DNA of 64,000 nucleotides from Echinarachnius parma. Taxonomy: Eukaryota > Echinodermata > Echinoidea > Clypeasteroida > Echinarachniidae. The stretch is from positions 40,181 through 104,180 of the forward strand of contig JBAMJV010002946.1 in the NCBI GenBank assembly GCA_037951105.1, read 5' to 3'. The notes beneath the pieces were generated by a model that was not told the origin of the DNA, searched no databases, and was given only the letters and a program-made list of their open reading frames with translations. A program made the position numbers and the translations under genes. Position 1 is the first letter of the stretch, and every line of letters begins with the position of its first letter. Below, piece by piece: positions 22,701 through 32,399 of this stretch.

Positions 22701-25700
22701 ATGCTTGAGCGCTTGAATAAGGCTGCTTGGCTAAAGCCAAGGTCATAATGCTCTGTGCGCTTTGAAACTTAACTGCAAAAAGCACTACATACAAAATTGA
22801 CAATTATTATTATTATTATTCACAAGTTATTTGTATCTTTTGCAGGGTTTCAGAGATGAGAGACTGCAAGATGCCTGTGATGAATCTGGCCAAGGTGTTT
22901 GGGCCAACGATCATCGGCCACGGCACCCCCGAACCGGACCCAATGCAGATGCTGAGCGATACCAAGACGCAACCAAGAGTGAGTACATGTTCACAAGAAA
23001 ATCTTCAATGTCACGCCTCATCCATACTTACGCAGTTTCGATCAATAAAAGGAATGACATTTTGAATCATAGACGGGTAACAAATGAAATTAAAGTTTGT
23101 GGCCATAAATGTTTGTTTTGGGTTAATGAATGATAGAGAGAACATTACAATACTTGCCTGATTGTCCACTTGCAAAATATAAGTGTGGACTGTTGTTATA
23201 TTAACAAATCAAGGCCCATGCAAATGTTTAATGATCAAGACAAAACCTAGAGTGAAAACATGATTTTGTTGATAACTTTGTGCTAAAATTCCAGTTTCAT
23301 TCTCAAATCTAGACCTAATGTGAATGTTGGGCATTTATATTTGTCGTAAAATTATCTGTTTGAGAAAAAAATTACATGGATATTTGTCTACGATTCTGAG
23401 ATTAATTTGTTTGAAGCATTTTGACGACTCTTATTCGCTGAAAGCATGTTTCTAAATCTCGCAAGCAGAGATTATAGAGCAGTTGTAATACGCTTTTTCT
23501 AACCTAATCTTTAAACAAATTGCCCCAAATTTGCCAACGAATGGTAATTGAAAAGCCATGAAATGATTTTCTTAGAAAGTGCTGAAAGTGCTGAAACCCT
23601 GTTTAATGACATTGTGTGTTTGTCGTTTGTCAGGTTGTGGAGAGGCTGATGTTCCTTCCAACGGATTTCTGGATGGCGTTTGTCAACATGGACGCAGATA
23701 ACACGGAGAACTCCAGCGTGATCTCAAACCGCCATACTGCACGCACCCCAGGCACTCCGGGACAGCCCAGTAAGTATCTGAAGAGATCAACATTGAAAAA
23801 AAGCTTCAGGCTTAACCAAAGAACTCCTTTTTATAAAGAAAGAAAAAAAAACATTGCCATGTCTGGGATTATGCAGGACTTGACATAAGCACCTGCCTAA
23901 TTGTCCTGTGCAAGTAAAAATTGTTGGGCCAGTAAAGTTTCATCAAGGTACAATTTGGGTGGCACAATCGACCTAGTAGATTTATAACCGACAATAGCCG
24001 ACGGACAGCCCAGTAAATATCTAAAGAGATAAACATTGAAAAAAGCTTCAGGCTTATTATGCAGTGCTCGACGTTACAACTTGCCTGATCCACCCATGCA
24101 AGTCATAATTGTTGGGCCAGTAAAGTTTCACCAAAGTCCAATTTGGATGGCCCGATCAAGCAAGTAGATTTTAAACTGACAATGACAGCATGAGAAATCT
24201 TGTATTCTTCCATGTCAAGAGTTATCCATAATTGTAGCCCACATCAACTTTTCCTGCCCATCATTTATCTGTATAATTTTGTATCTAGTTGCATTCCTTC
24301 ATAGATGAAAAACTCATGTATGTTTCTTTGGAAACTTTTTTAAAATGTGTCACTCTCTCATAATCCTCATAATACCCATGTTTATCCAGTTGCTTATGAA
24401 TTTATTTATTTGATTTTCCTACGCCAGCTCACATCAGTATGCTGGGGCCAGTGCGGACTCCGGGGAAGACCCCCAAAACGCCTTCAAACGGCAGCCTGGG
24501 CAAGGCTAAGACCCTGCTGGGAAAGACATCCCTAACCCCCAGGTGAGAATCCCTTTTGACCCTTTACACATCTATTTGATCATGATCATGATACAAAATT
24601 TCTTTAATATTTGCATATTTTGTTGTTGCTTTTGAGTATGTTTCATTCAAAAAGCATACATGTCTAATTGATCATGATCTTGATATAATTCCTTTGAAAG
24701 TTTCAAATATTTTAATGTTCACTTTTTTGTATGTTTTGTTAAAATACACATGTCTAAACCCATACAAGTCTATTTGATCATGATCTTGGTATAAATTTCT
24801 TTCAGATATTTGCATTATGCTTGTTAGTATGTTTCATTCAAAAGCTACAAATGCCTTACCATAATTTCATGTCCAACTGAAAATTGAAGTTCAAATATAT
24901 ATTTTTATGAGGCACCCCCATCTTATCCAATGGATATTAATAATATTAAATATTTATATTGCACAATATCCACCTAATATGGTGCTCAAAGCGCATATTA
25001 AAGTATGATAATCAGTAAGGGGCATATAGATGGCTAAGGCAGAGATAAACATCTGCCATTCCAAATGTTTTCCCCTTGGTTTGAGTTTAACATTGGTTTT
25101 CTAGGGTCCATTTCTACAAAATGTACAGCGAGTTTTGAGAATGGAAAAGTGTGTATACAAAACATTGGTGGAGGTGTCTGCAAATCTATCCGAGAGCTTT
25201 GCCAGTTTGAGTTCCCCGTAGATATGGATGGATATCGATGATAAAAAATACTGCTGAAAACTGTTTATCTACTATAATAATGCCTGTGTAGTAAAATGAG
25301 AGTCAATATAGGGCCTAAATTTTTGATCCTAGCAGAATCTTCCTCAGAGGCTAAAATGGATATCTTCAAAGAAACCGAGTTTTCTTATTTCTTGGGCGAT
25401 TATGCTTAATCTTTCAGAGATTATTCCTCCTATTCAGACTCTTATAGTGAAAACAAAATGTTGGTCAGGGTTATTTGTCCCTTAATCCATCATAACCCTA
25501 ATCCCCTTCCCAATTGTGTATGTATTTGTCTGATTTGTTACACAATGTCATTTTTGTGTCATCCTAACTATAGTGTGAAGAAATCAAGTAGCAAGCCATC
25601 AAGCTTTTCTGCAAGGTTTGTTATCTGCATTATCATAAACCATTGGGCAGTTCTCAACACTTTGCATGCACTATTGGTCCTGGGCCATCTAAAAATGTGT

Positions 25701-28700
25701 GTCAAGGGCCACATCAAATTCACGAATGACAAAAAAAAAATTTCAAGTAAAAGATTTGCTTTGTTTTATTTTATTTATTGTCCAAGATAACAAAATGTAC
25801 AAAATACAAAGTCTTTCTATAAAGTCACTGAAATGTTTTATAACCACACAATTTTTGCTTGCCCGATTGGGCCAAAGGGAGTGGTTGAGAAGGAGGGATA
25901 TGTTGAGCCCTGCCATTTGGTTCTTGCCAGTCATTTATAGGGTTCATTACACAAATTAATTATTCAGGAAATTGAATTCAGTGTCCAAAAATATTTCATG
26001 CCGACCAAGGGCTTATTTTCATGCAGTAGCTACAGGGCCATGGTGTTGGTTTTTACAATGTTCAGTGATCATATGTCACACTCTAAAGCCCTCTGCAGAC
26101 AGAGCCGACTCGACCCGATTCGACTGGTTTTCATTCGGATCGGCTCAGTTTTCAGTGCCTTGCGACACACATTTTGCCAGTCGAAAGACAGTTGGATGCT
26201 AGTTGGGGCCAATTCAACATGATGAAACGGATCCGACCGACCGGGCCCACCTCTAGCCTGATTGAAACCAGTCGGATCGGGTAGAGTCGGCTCTGTCTGC
26301 ACCGGGCTTTTTAGGGTTTTTCTGCCCGAGAGTAGTTACTGCAATGCGAAATCATTTGTTTTCACGATATGATTTTCCCATTTATGGGACCATTAAGATC
26401 ATTTACATTACCATGTGTCATTAGTTTCATTGAAGATAATTTAAGAAGCCTTTTTAGTAGCCTTAATTAGTATGATTTTCTTAGTGTTTGAATTTACAGT
26501 CAAACCTGTAATAGTGGCCACATGTCTATGGCAGCCAACCTGCCTATAGAAGCCACAATAACCAATTCCCTCCAGAAAAAACAGTGTTACTGAACCCGTC
26601 AATAGTAGCAACTTTTCTAATTTCCCTTAGATGGTCACTATACACAGGTTTGACTGTATTGTATTTTGATTTTCTCTGCTTTTCCTTGTTTTGTCTCTTA
26701 TCATGTTTATTTCGCCCCCTTGTCTTTGTGTTGTTCCTCATTATACTTTACCTGTTTTACCCTGTACATGTCCTGTCCCCCTTTGTCCTTGACCATCAAA
26801 TCATAAGGGGCGCTGTTTATGTTGCCAACACGCCATTCATCCATTCCATTTGACCACTCATTAAAAATGTTGCAATTATGGTCGCTGTTTATGTTGCCAT
26901 TCATCCGTTCCACTGACCACTGATTTATAAATGTTCCAATGTACCGGTTGCCAACGGTAACCTGGTGTGCCTGTAGTAAATTTATGGAAGTTAGAAAATC
27001 TCGTAGTCACCATTTATGTTGCCAATTTGCCATTCATCTTTTCCCTGCTTGACATCTGTTTTATAACTGTTATAAGTTTATGGAAGTTGGAAAATATTGC
27101 AGTCAATGGGTTAATGTTTTCTATGATGGTCACCATTTTTATGTTGCCAACTCACTATTCATCCTTTACACTGACCACCGATTTATAAAAGTCATGTTAC
27201 CCTGGCTATGATAGTCACAAATCATGTTCCCATTCATCTGTTCCAAACGACCACTGATTTAAAATGTATAAATGTTGCAATTCATGTTGCCAGTGTGAAG
27301 AAAGCCACTACCACTTCCAAAAAGAGCAGCAGTACTTCATCCAGGTTGGTTGACCATGCCTAGCTCGTCAGATATCAGTGGTTGACTAATAAGAACGATA
27401 TATCAGCATATTTACCCGAGATATGATCCGAGTTAAATCATCCATGTACTCTCTTATCTCATAACTTCATGATAACCGTTCTTACTGACTTCCTAGCTGT
27501 ATAAAATCATCTCATTTCGAGGCTTGATTTGCCCTAGGTATCATAGAATTGTATAACATGGCATTTTATTTGGGTGAAAACAAATTTAATTCCCATTTTT
27601 GGGTGAAGTCAGTAGTGCTCATATTATTTACTGTACTCATTGACTATTATTCATAATATTTTACCTTTATTTTCCCACCACCTCTCTATTTACTCTGGAT
27701 TAATTTGATTACTTCACAGGCATCTTACTAATTCCATTTTGTTTCTCATACTCATAAAAATGCATCCATTCATCATTAAGCATTATATTTATGTCATCCA
27801 TTTTGTTTTTCTGCAACTCATCTTGAATGAAATCAGCTGGGGCAGTAAGTCGGCTCGCAGTAGCTTCAGAAGTACACCCAGGTCTGTTTGAAAATGCAAC
27901 ATATATATTTGAAGTGCTCTTGCAGTGATCTGGACTTTTGCTAGTACTAGACTCTTTTACTTTTATTATTAGCTCCTCTTTCTACTTTATTGTAAATAGA
28001 ATTTGACTATTCGTCTTAAAGATATGTGTAGAGCCCTCCGCACACAGAGCCGACTCGACCCGATCCGACTGTCTTTCAGTGAGGCTAGAGTCGGTTTCGC
28101 TCCGACTGGTTCTTGACGGCAAAAAAAAGGAGTCCTGAGGCAACGTATACTGAGCTGAACCGACTGAAAACCAGTCGGATCGGGTCGAGTCGGCTCTGTG
28201 TGCGGAGGGCTTAAAGATACTGGAGTGTCTTAGATAGTTGAGCATGAGGCTTGGTAGCATCAGCCCAAAGTTCTGCCATGCAACACATTGGAGTGCTTGG
28301 TAGTTAATAGATCTTTGTTACAGAAGTGTTTGCTTGGAATGAATTCATTTTTTATTTTTTTTCCAAAGCAAGGTTTCCCACAATATTTCTGTGTGGATAG
28401 GGTTCATCATACTGATTTGTGCATAGAACCAATGCTAGAAATGAACCTTTTTGCCTTGTGGCCCAGTCGGGCAAGTAAAAACAAGATTGTTAAATTTTGT
28501 TTGCCCGAACAGGCCAGTAGAACTTAGGATCAATGAAATTTGGTGGCCCGGTGATGTTAGTGGCCCCGGGCCAGCGGGCCTATGCTAATTTCGAGCACTG
28601 CATAGAACCATGTCTTTTACATAAATTTGTATGCTCTTTCCTCATATTTCATCCACATTTTCTGAGGAAAATTTACTTGCTTTTAAAACATTTTTTTTCT

Positions 28701-29990
28701 TCATATGGAGTCCTATCATGTTATAAAGTTGATGTCATGTTGTTTGTATCTCTGGATCCCTTTCCTGCACTTTGATGTGTTTGTAATTCATTCTTCACCT
28801 GCATTTTGTATTCCATCCATGACAATTCCTCTCTGCTCTAGCCATATTTGTTTTGTATGCTTTTGCTTGTATTTCATCACTAATTATTACCATCATCCCC
28901 TCAATCCGACATCTTTACCACAACCACAAAACTGAACATTTTTTGTTGCTTACATTTCATTTTCTTAATTGTTTTTGTTTCTATACATCATATCTCTCCA
29001 TTCTGTGTTGTTGATTCATTTATAAATAAATATGTGCAATATACTCCTGGTACTAGTATACAATTAGTTATTTCTTGACAGATATTGCTGTGTTGTGTTT
29101 ATTTATTATTCCTTCATTCAATTCAAATATTCTCAATAAATTATGATTGTCTTCTGTGCAAGAGTAGACTAGATTACTAGACTACTGCCTTGCATTCACT
29201 ATACCTACAGCTTATACCCCCATAACTAATTTTTAACACTGCTGTTGTGCAATAATGGCCCTGTTGCAGAAAGAGATACAATCGATTGTAAGTTACAATT
29301 AATTGTAAGTCAGATCATGCGTTCTAAACGCGCAAATCTGATCGGTTGAAACACGCAACGTTTCTAACTTACAATCAATTGTATCTATTTCTGAAATGGG
29401 ACCAATAACTATTAGCATTAAATGTACTGCTTAATCAGATTTGGAAATGCACACAGTGCAGTGCAATGTCCTCAGAACCATGCGGAATTGTAAGAGCACA
29501 ACACATGCGTTACTCTCTATTATAATTATGTACATGGTTATTTAAGTTCAAGAGTGTCTGTTGTGTATATAACATCGCACCTCCCTGCATTTGATTAAAA
29601 AAGTGCTGCTAAACATTTATTTGTTGAAAAACTAACATTTGTTACTAGAATTTAGCCCAAAACCAGAATCAAGTGGTCCAAAAACAGAGAACGTTCTGAT
29701 TTGGCATCAAATTTTAATTGTGATGGTCCAAAGCTCTTTTGTGGCTTGTTTTAAGCCCTAAATTTTGTGAAATTTTACCCATTGTAAAAACAGCGCTTTT
29801 CATCATCATTCATTTGGTCCCAAAACAAAGAAGTCTGTTGGTTTTCAGGTTCTCAAATTATAGCTCACTGTCATCCCTGATAATCGTTTGTTCTTTTTTT
29901 TCTCCAAATTTGTCTTCTCGCAGGTTTGGCAGCAAGAGCGACCGCTCCAAGAAAGGCACTCACTTCTTCGCCTCCCCGACGCTCCGTTAG
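13688..29990 (+). CDS. RACGAP1: Rac GTPase-activating protein 1 (MgcRacGAP / CYK-4), spliced
   Basis: Centralspindlin subunit. With kinesin-6 it bundles the midzone and controls RhoA/Rac during cytokinesis. Coding segments are 13688-13781, 14270-14411, 14980-15040, 15381-15656, 15980-16042, 16436-16571, 17096-17217, 17625-17670, 18917-19059, 19585-19710, 20707-20818, 21754-21859, 22846-22978, 23634-23769, 24428-24542 and 29924-29990. Optional cassettes are 25574-25615, 27294-27344 and 27837-27881. All phases close. The protein is 625 residues without cassettes or 671 with all three (human 632). N-terminal heptad-rich coiled coil is at about 25-120. A perfect C1 zinc finger follows: H283, C296, C299, C312, C315, H320, C323, C331. 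The RhoGAP domain is about 346-520, with arginine finger R380 in GLYRISG. The Ser/Lys-rich tail ends FFASPTLR, like the vertebrate tail. The start ATG has a strong context (caccATGg). Confidence 0.96.
14270..14411 (+). CDS. RACGAP1: RACGAP1 exon 3 (coiled coil)
   Basis: [20 protein letters not shown] through LLTKLKHAR, aligning with the vertebrate [20 protein letters not shown] coiled coil. A partial copy lies at 14512-14600. Confidence 0.93.
14420..14810 (+). repeat. (GATGGT/GATGAT)n region with a copy of RACGAP1 exon 3
   Basis: Degenerate GAT/GGT trinucleotide repeats surround a partial exon 3 copy at 14512-14600 (about 89 bp, starting AGATGGTTTGA and ending CTCACAAAACT). Exon 3's first 41 bases and its donor are absent from the copy. 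Confidence 0.85.
14980..15040 (+). CDS. RACGAP1: RACGAP1 exon 4 (coiled coil)
   Basis: 61 nt, phase 2 in and 0 out. [20 protein letters not shown] continues the coiled coil. Confidence 0.9.
15381..15656 (+). CDS. RACGAP1: RACGAP1 exon 5
   Basis: 92 codons, phase 0 both ends. [20 protein letters not shown] then [20 protein letters not shown], matching the NKRLSTIDESGSILSD landmark of vertebrate RACGAP1. An acidic Asp-rich stretch ([12 protein letters not shown]) is followed by a basic end. Confidence 0.94.
15980..16042 (+). CDS. RACGAP1: RACGAP1 exon 6
   Basis: 21 codons, phase 0 both ends: [20 protein letters not shown]. Basic linker region, a possible nuclear-localisation stretch (PPKKNRR). 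A 63-nt symmetric exon could be skipped without a frameshift. Confidence 0.88.
16436..16571 (+). CDS. RACGAP1: RACGAP1 exon 7
   Basis: [20 protein letters not shown] aligns with the vertebrate SIVAKTTVTVPNDGGPI motif. Ends phase 1 before GTGAGA. Confidence 0.92.
16689..17012 (+). repeat. Two decayed copies of RACGAP1 exon 8
   Basis: A strong copy at 16896-17012 has an intact GGCTGTTGTAG acceptor, ATGACGCCCATTCCGCTAAG and AACCGTCATCAAACCAGAGT, but reads a stop at its first codon. A weaker copy is at about 16689-16765 (GAGTGCACACATAAC..CAAACCAGAGTC). (CT)n runs follow each. Confidence 0.85.
17096..17217 (+). CDS. RACGAP1: RACGAP1 exon 8 (start of C1 domain)
   Basis: Encodes [20 protein letters not shown] and [12 protein letters not shown], supplying the first His (283) and Cys (296) of the C1 zinc finger. 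Two decayed copies lie upstream (16689-16765, 16896-17012). Confidence 0.95.
17625..17670 (+). CDS. RACGAP1: RACGAP1 exon 9 (C1 domain)
   Basis: 46 nt: [15 protein letters not shown], the middle of the C1 finger with C299 and C312. Phase 0 in, 1 out. Confidence 0.95.
17805..18110 (-). mobile_element. tRNA-derived SINE family 1, minus strand
   Basis: On the minus strand it has a GGTTC-type box, GCGTTTGTCCTTCAGCA, and a body ending in GCGCTATATAGATAG and a TATTATTATT tail. Homologous to 36768-37105. Confidence 0.65.
18201..18760. mobile_element. TTAA-flanked MITE family E, full copy
   Basis: TTAAAGGGATAGTTGAGTTC at the left and CAAAACTCAACTTTTCCTTTAA at the right. Noncoding inside, 560 bp. 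In RACGAP1 intron 9, ending 156 bp before exon 10. Confidence 0.8.
18917..19059 (+). CDS. RACGAP1: RACGAP1 exon 10 (end of C1, start of GAP)
   Basis: [20 protein letters not shown] completes the C1 spacing (C315, H320, C323, C331). The exon ends [13 protein letters not shown] at the start of the GAP domain. Confidence 0.95.
19120..19280 (-). mobile_element. Possible tRNA-derived SINE fragment
   Basis: Minus strand holds a degenerate tRNA-like head (TAGCTCAATGGTCAGAGCAC with a TTGATTCCTG B-box-like end). The adjoining part is homologous to the 80-bp unit of the minisatellite at 40848-41228. Confidence 0.45.
19585..19710 (+). CDS. RACGAP1: RACGAP1 exon 11 (arginine finger)
   Basis: 42 codons, phase 0: [20 protein letters not shown] then [16 protein letters not shown]380 in LYRISG is the catalytic arginine finger. 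Confidence 0.96.
20066..20501 (+). repeat. Two partial copies of RACGAP1 exon 12
   Basis: A strong copy at 20418-20501 keeps the CTTGCAG acceptor and reads [20 protein letters not shown] then SEPLVTF. It then runs into QNTNYFT and a stop at 20520-20522 with no donor. A weaker copy starts GAGAAGGGTTGTGACATCCA at 20066. Confidence 0.87.
20707..20818 (+). CDS. RACGAP1: RACGAP1 exon 12 (GAP)
   Basis: [20 protein letters not shown] then [18 protein letters not shown] well-preserved truncated copy lies at 20418-20501 and a weaker one near 20066-20145. Confidence 0.95.
20933..21114. mobile_element. TA-flanked Tc1-like MITE family I, copy 1
   Basis: TACAGTCAAACCTGT and ACAGGTTTGACTGTA ends. The interior repeats CCTATAGTGGCCA-type units. 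Other copies are at 26495, 35127 and 40325. Confidence 0.75.
21209..21641. mobile_element. TTAA-flanked MITE family G, copy 1
   Basis: Begins TTAAAGGGTACCACCACCC and ends TTTGCCTGGTGGTCCCGTTTAA. Homologues are at 41337, 43642 and 63952. Confidence 0.75.
21754..21859 (+). CDS. RACGAP1: RACGAP1 exon 13 (GAP)
   Basis: [20 protein letters not shown] then [15 protein letters not shown], the conserved ELPxANRDTLAFLMIHLQR block. Phase 1 in, 2 out. Confidence 0.96.
22447..22507 (+). repeat. Partial copy of RACGAP1 exon 14 with both splice sites
   Basis: TTTGTAG acceptor, then [15 protein letters not shown] aligned with exon 14 [23 protein letters not shown] donor-like site follows after 61 nt. Phase 2 in and 0 out, the same as exon 14. 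It lacks the [10 protein letters not shown] core. Confidence 0.7.
22610..22825 (+). mobile_element. SINE family 1, 5'-truncated
   Basis: Begins TGTCCTTCAGCAAGACA without the tRNA-like head, continues through AGCGCTTGAATAAGGCTGC and ends in a (TTA)n tail just before exon 14. Confidence 0.65.
22846..22978 (+). CDS. RACGAP1: RACGAP1 exon 14 (GAP)
   Basis: [20 protein letters not shown] then [17 protein letters not shown], the RhoGAP NLAxVFGPTI signature. Phase 2 in, 0 out. A short copy lies upstream at 22447-22507. Confidence 0.96.
23634..23769 (+). CDS. RACGAP1: RACGAP1 exon 15
   Basis: [20 protein letters not shown] ends the GAP fold; a Ser/Thr/Pro tail (RTPGTPGQP) follows. The donor region and downstream intron are copied near 24005-24060. 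Confidence 0.94.
24005..24060 (+). repeat. Copy of the RACGAP1 exon 15 donor region
   Basis: GACAGCCCAGTAAATATCT and the following intron bases through AAGCTTCAGGCTTA repeat 23761-23815, about 240 bp apart. Confidence 0.8.
24428..24542 (+). CDS. RACGAP1: RACGAP1 exon 16 (basic C-terminal tail)
   Basis: [20 protein letters not shown], aligning with the vertebrate [20 protein letters not shown], then a Lys-rich stretch ending LTPR. Phase 1 in, 2 out. The TP/KTP repeats look like mitotic-kinase sites (inference). Confidence 0.93.
25574..25615 (+). CDS. RACGAP1: RACGAP1 candidate cassette exon A
   Basis: 42 nt between AG and GTTTGT. Phase 2 at both ends, so it can be included or skipped in frame. 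Reads [15 protein letters not shown]. It opens with the same TGTGAAGAAA as cassette B, which suggests exon duplication. No transcript evidence is available. Confidence 0.55.
26088..26308. mobile_element. MITE family M, diverged copy
   Basis: Ends GCCCTCTGCAGACAGAGCCG and CGGCTCTGTCTGCACCGGGC with ACTCGACCCGATTCGACTGG inside. Related to 28033-28210. Confidence 0.75.
26495..26658. mobile_element. TA-flanked MITE family I, copy 2
   Basis: TACAGTCAAACCTGTAATAG at the left, CACAGGTTTGACTGTA at the right. Confidence 0.75.
26690..27293 (+). repeat. Degenerate tandem repeat in RACGAP1 intron
   Basis: Repeating phrases such as TTTATGTTGCCAAC, CATTCATC..TTCCA and GACCACTGATTTATAAATG recur about every 60-110 bp up to cassette exon B. 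Confidence 0.55.
27294..27344 (+). CDS. RACGAP1: RACGAP1 candidate cassette exon B
   Basis: 51 nt, phase 2 at both ends, reads [18 protein letters not shown]. Acceptor TTGCCAG, donor GTTGGT. Composition matches the Ser/Lys-rich tail. Confidence 0.55.
27837..27881 (+). CDS. RACGAP1: RACGAP1 candidate cassette exon C
   Basis: 45 nt, phase 2 at both ends, reads [16 protein letters not shown]. The WGSKS..RS pattern resembles the last exon's [10 protein letters not shown], hinting at shared origin. Acceptor AAATCAG has a weak pyrimidine tract; donor GTCTGT. Confidence 0.5.
28033..28210. mobile_element. MITE family M with long inverted ends
   Basis: GCCCTCCGCACACAGAGCCG to CGGCTCTGTGTGCGGAGGGC. 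Terminal repeats pair over about 48 bp almost perfectly. Confidence 0.85.
29256..29403. mobile_element. MITE family H, copy 1
   Basis: GGCCCTGTTGCAGAAAGAGA and inverted TACAATCAATTGTATCT..GAAATGGGACC. Copies are at 37111 and 40023. Confidence 0.7.
29924..29990 (+). CDS. RACGAP1: RACGAP1 last coding exon
   Basis: [20 protein letters not shown] then LR and TAG at 29988-29990. It closely matches the vertebrate C-terminus RFGSKS...NFFASPMLK. Confidence 0.95.
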
Positions 29991-30005
29991 ATGAGGATGA
30001 TCGCA

Positions 30006-30345
30006 GAACTAAAAGTCATTGGAGGAGACTAGCTGAATGATGAAGATGAGGAGGATAACACTGCAGTGACAAGTCTATAGAGAAGACTAAATGTGTTTGT
30101 GGCATGGTCGCGTGGAGATGAATGTCATTTAAAGTTTTATGAAATGAAGATTCAGCGTGACACGATAACTAAAAGTCTGGGGAAAAGACTAGCTGAATGC
30201 CATGTCAGAGACGAACTTCATTTATTTTATTGGACTGAGATAGTGCGAATATGCAATATAGATTTGACTTGTCAAGCGACAATTAGAAGTCTTGCAAAGA
30301 GACTAGCTTTGTATCGTAGAGATAAATGTTCCATTTTAATCGAGT
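30006..30345 (+). repeat. Degenerate tandem repeat just after the RACGAP1 stop
   Basis: Four related units are recognisable by a core like ACTAAAAGTC..GAGACTAGCTGAATG, with the AAGTC motif ending near 30017, 30075, 30177 and 30291. The last two units, about 110 bp long, form an open frame (30093-30347). Its translation repeats as TITKSLGKRLAECHVRDELH and TIRSLAKRLALYRRDKCSIL. The frame equals the RACGAP1 frame but is separated from it by stops. Confidence 0.55.
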
Positions 30346-30351
30346 AGCAAA

Positions 30352-30394
30352 CCCCCCCCCCCCCCCACCCCCAAGCCCCCCCCCCCCCCCCCCC
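30352..30394 (+). repeat. Poly-C tract
   Basis: Two runs of C with short interruptions directly after the open repeat block. Confidence 0.9.
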
Positions 30395-32399
30395 AAGAAT
30401 TTCCAGGACCAGTCCTGAACGGGTTAACATAGACCCCAGCCTCTCTGTTCTTCTCTTAAATACTTGTATCTGAAATATGAGATTAATTTGATCTCAACGC
30501 TTTAGGAAACCATTCAAGGTTTTGTTTATGTTTAATACGGATGTCTGCACTTGACACATGTATTGTAAACAAAAAAAAATCATCAAGTGTTCATGGTTTC
30601 ACATCGCAATTTGGCATCCTGTTTAAGTGTTTGCATTAGTTTCACAAAAAAATATTGTTACCAATCTGCTGTAAAGTGAAATTTACCTGTATGTACATAT
30701 ATATCTGTCATTGATTAATGGTTAGTTAAAAAACATCTTATCTGATATAAGGAGTACAATAGAGTAATTCGTTGAACAAAAATTTCACATTGAAAATTTG
30801 TATCTTGGTAGTGTTTGCATTGGGTTCATGTTAATGTGATATTTAAGTACACATATGCTTGTACATGTTGAGATTAATAGTCAATTAAACACATCCAATA
30901 CATGCATAGGAAATTATATTGTTCCAACTTGGTCATTGGCTGAACATACACTGTAGTTAATTTTTATTAGATAAAATATAGCAAGATGTTTGGGATCAGA
31001 ACATATCTAATCTATGAAGCTGTCAACTATTATACTTATATTTGAATCTAGCTATCAACTATGTATCTGAATTAAGCTGTGAACTATATAATACAATTAA
31101 GCTGCGATATGCGTACATAAGGTACTTTTATCTAATCAAAACATTTATGAAAGCTGTTTATTAGTGCAGAAATGCTACACTATATATATAATAAATACAC
31201 TTTTTTTTCATGGAGAAGCAAAACAAAACTGTTGGCAAAAGGAAGTGAAAGTTTAGTGGCATGAAATATATGAATTGCTTGATATTTGTACGATAATACG
31301 CCTAAATAATAATAACTGTTATTTTGATAGCGCTATTCCCGTTGGGATCATAGAGGTCCGTACTCAAACTGGAAGAAGAACTAATCAATTTAATTGCCCA
31401 GATATTTGGTAGACAATAATTGGGGTCACGTAAATAGGCTTCTCCAGACATGAAGGTGTATTTAAACATGGATCCCATGGAATAAAAGCTTGATAAATTC
31501 ATAAACCGTCTATCAATCAAAAATGTAACTTGCTTTATTGATCAAAACTGCTATTACTGATGAAGCTTGAAGAGGGAGAATACAAAGTTTTCTTATTTTG
31601 CAATTGTCAGTTTTAAAAATGAAGTCAACTGATCGAGCAACTAAAATTGTAATTTTTATCAAATTTTACCGAGTCGTCTCGCAAGTACTAGTGTCGAGCC
31701 GTTGTTATTCTTATTTCTATATTCATCAAAGTGAACAATTTACTTTTTAAATCATATTTCATATCACGCGTCTATTTCCAGAAAATTCTTCATAATTGTA
31801 ATAATAATTTCCATTCTATATTAAAGTGATTTGCTTGAAAACTGTGTGCTTACTCATGAAAAATGAAAAATATTTCAAACTTTTGTTTGCATTTGAGAAT
31901 ACTTGTGTGGGCTGTATGTAAATGCACATTACATCGAAACTCACTTTTCCTAATATATGTAAACATGTATATTTATAGTTTAATTCATATTTAATCTTGT
32001 ATTAAAGTCTAATTGTGCTCATGCAAACGTTTGTAAATGAACTGTAATTAAAATGTTCATAGCTTTGTATATAAACAAGGATCAAGAATGTTTCTAAGCA
32101 TAGAATAATGGAGACCAAATATTTGTAGCCCAAGAGCATGTATGTTAGTAAACTTGCCAAACAATTATCCTATTTGATTAAAAATGTAACTATACCTTCC
32201 GCTCTATACAAATTTTCAAGAATAGTAGGACAGATATATAAAGTAAGAGTTATCAAATTAATTAATCACAGATCAATTAACTTATTAATTTCATATGTAT
32301 GGGATAAATGTGATGGGTTCCATTTTGTTTGTTTTTGTTTGTTTCTCTCTACACACGAGTTCACTCTTCTGATATTTAAACTGGATATCAACTTAAATA

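Noticed and set aside
22720..22803. Coding frame in a RACGAP1 intron
   Set aside because: It is the SINE family 1 body and matches the noncoding copies elsewhere.
26544..26913. Overlapping short frames on both strands
   Set aside because: They lie in MITE and degenerate tandem repeat sequence within an intron.
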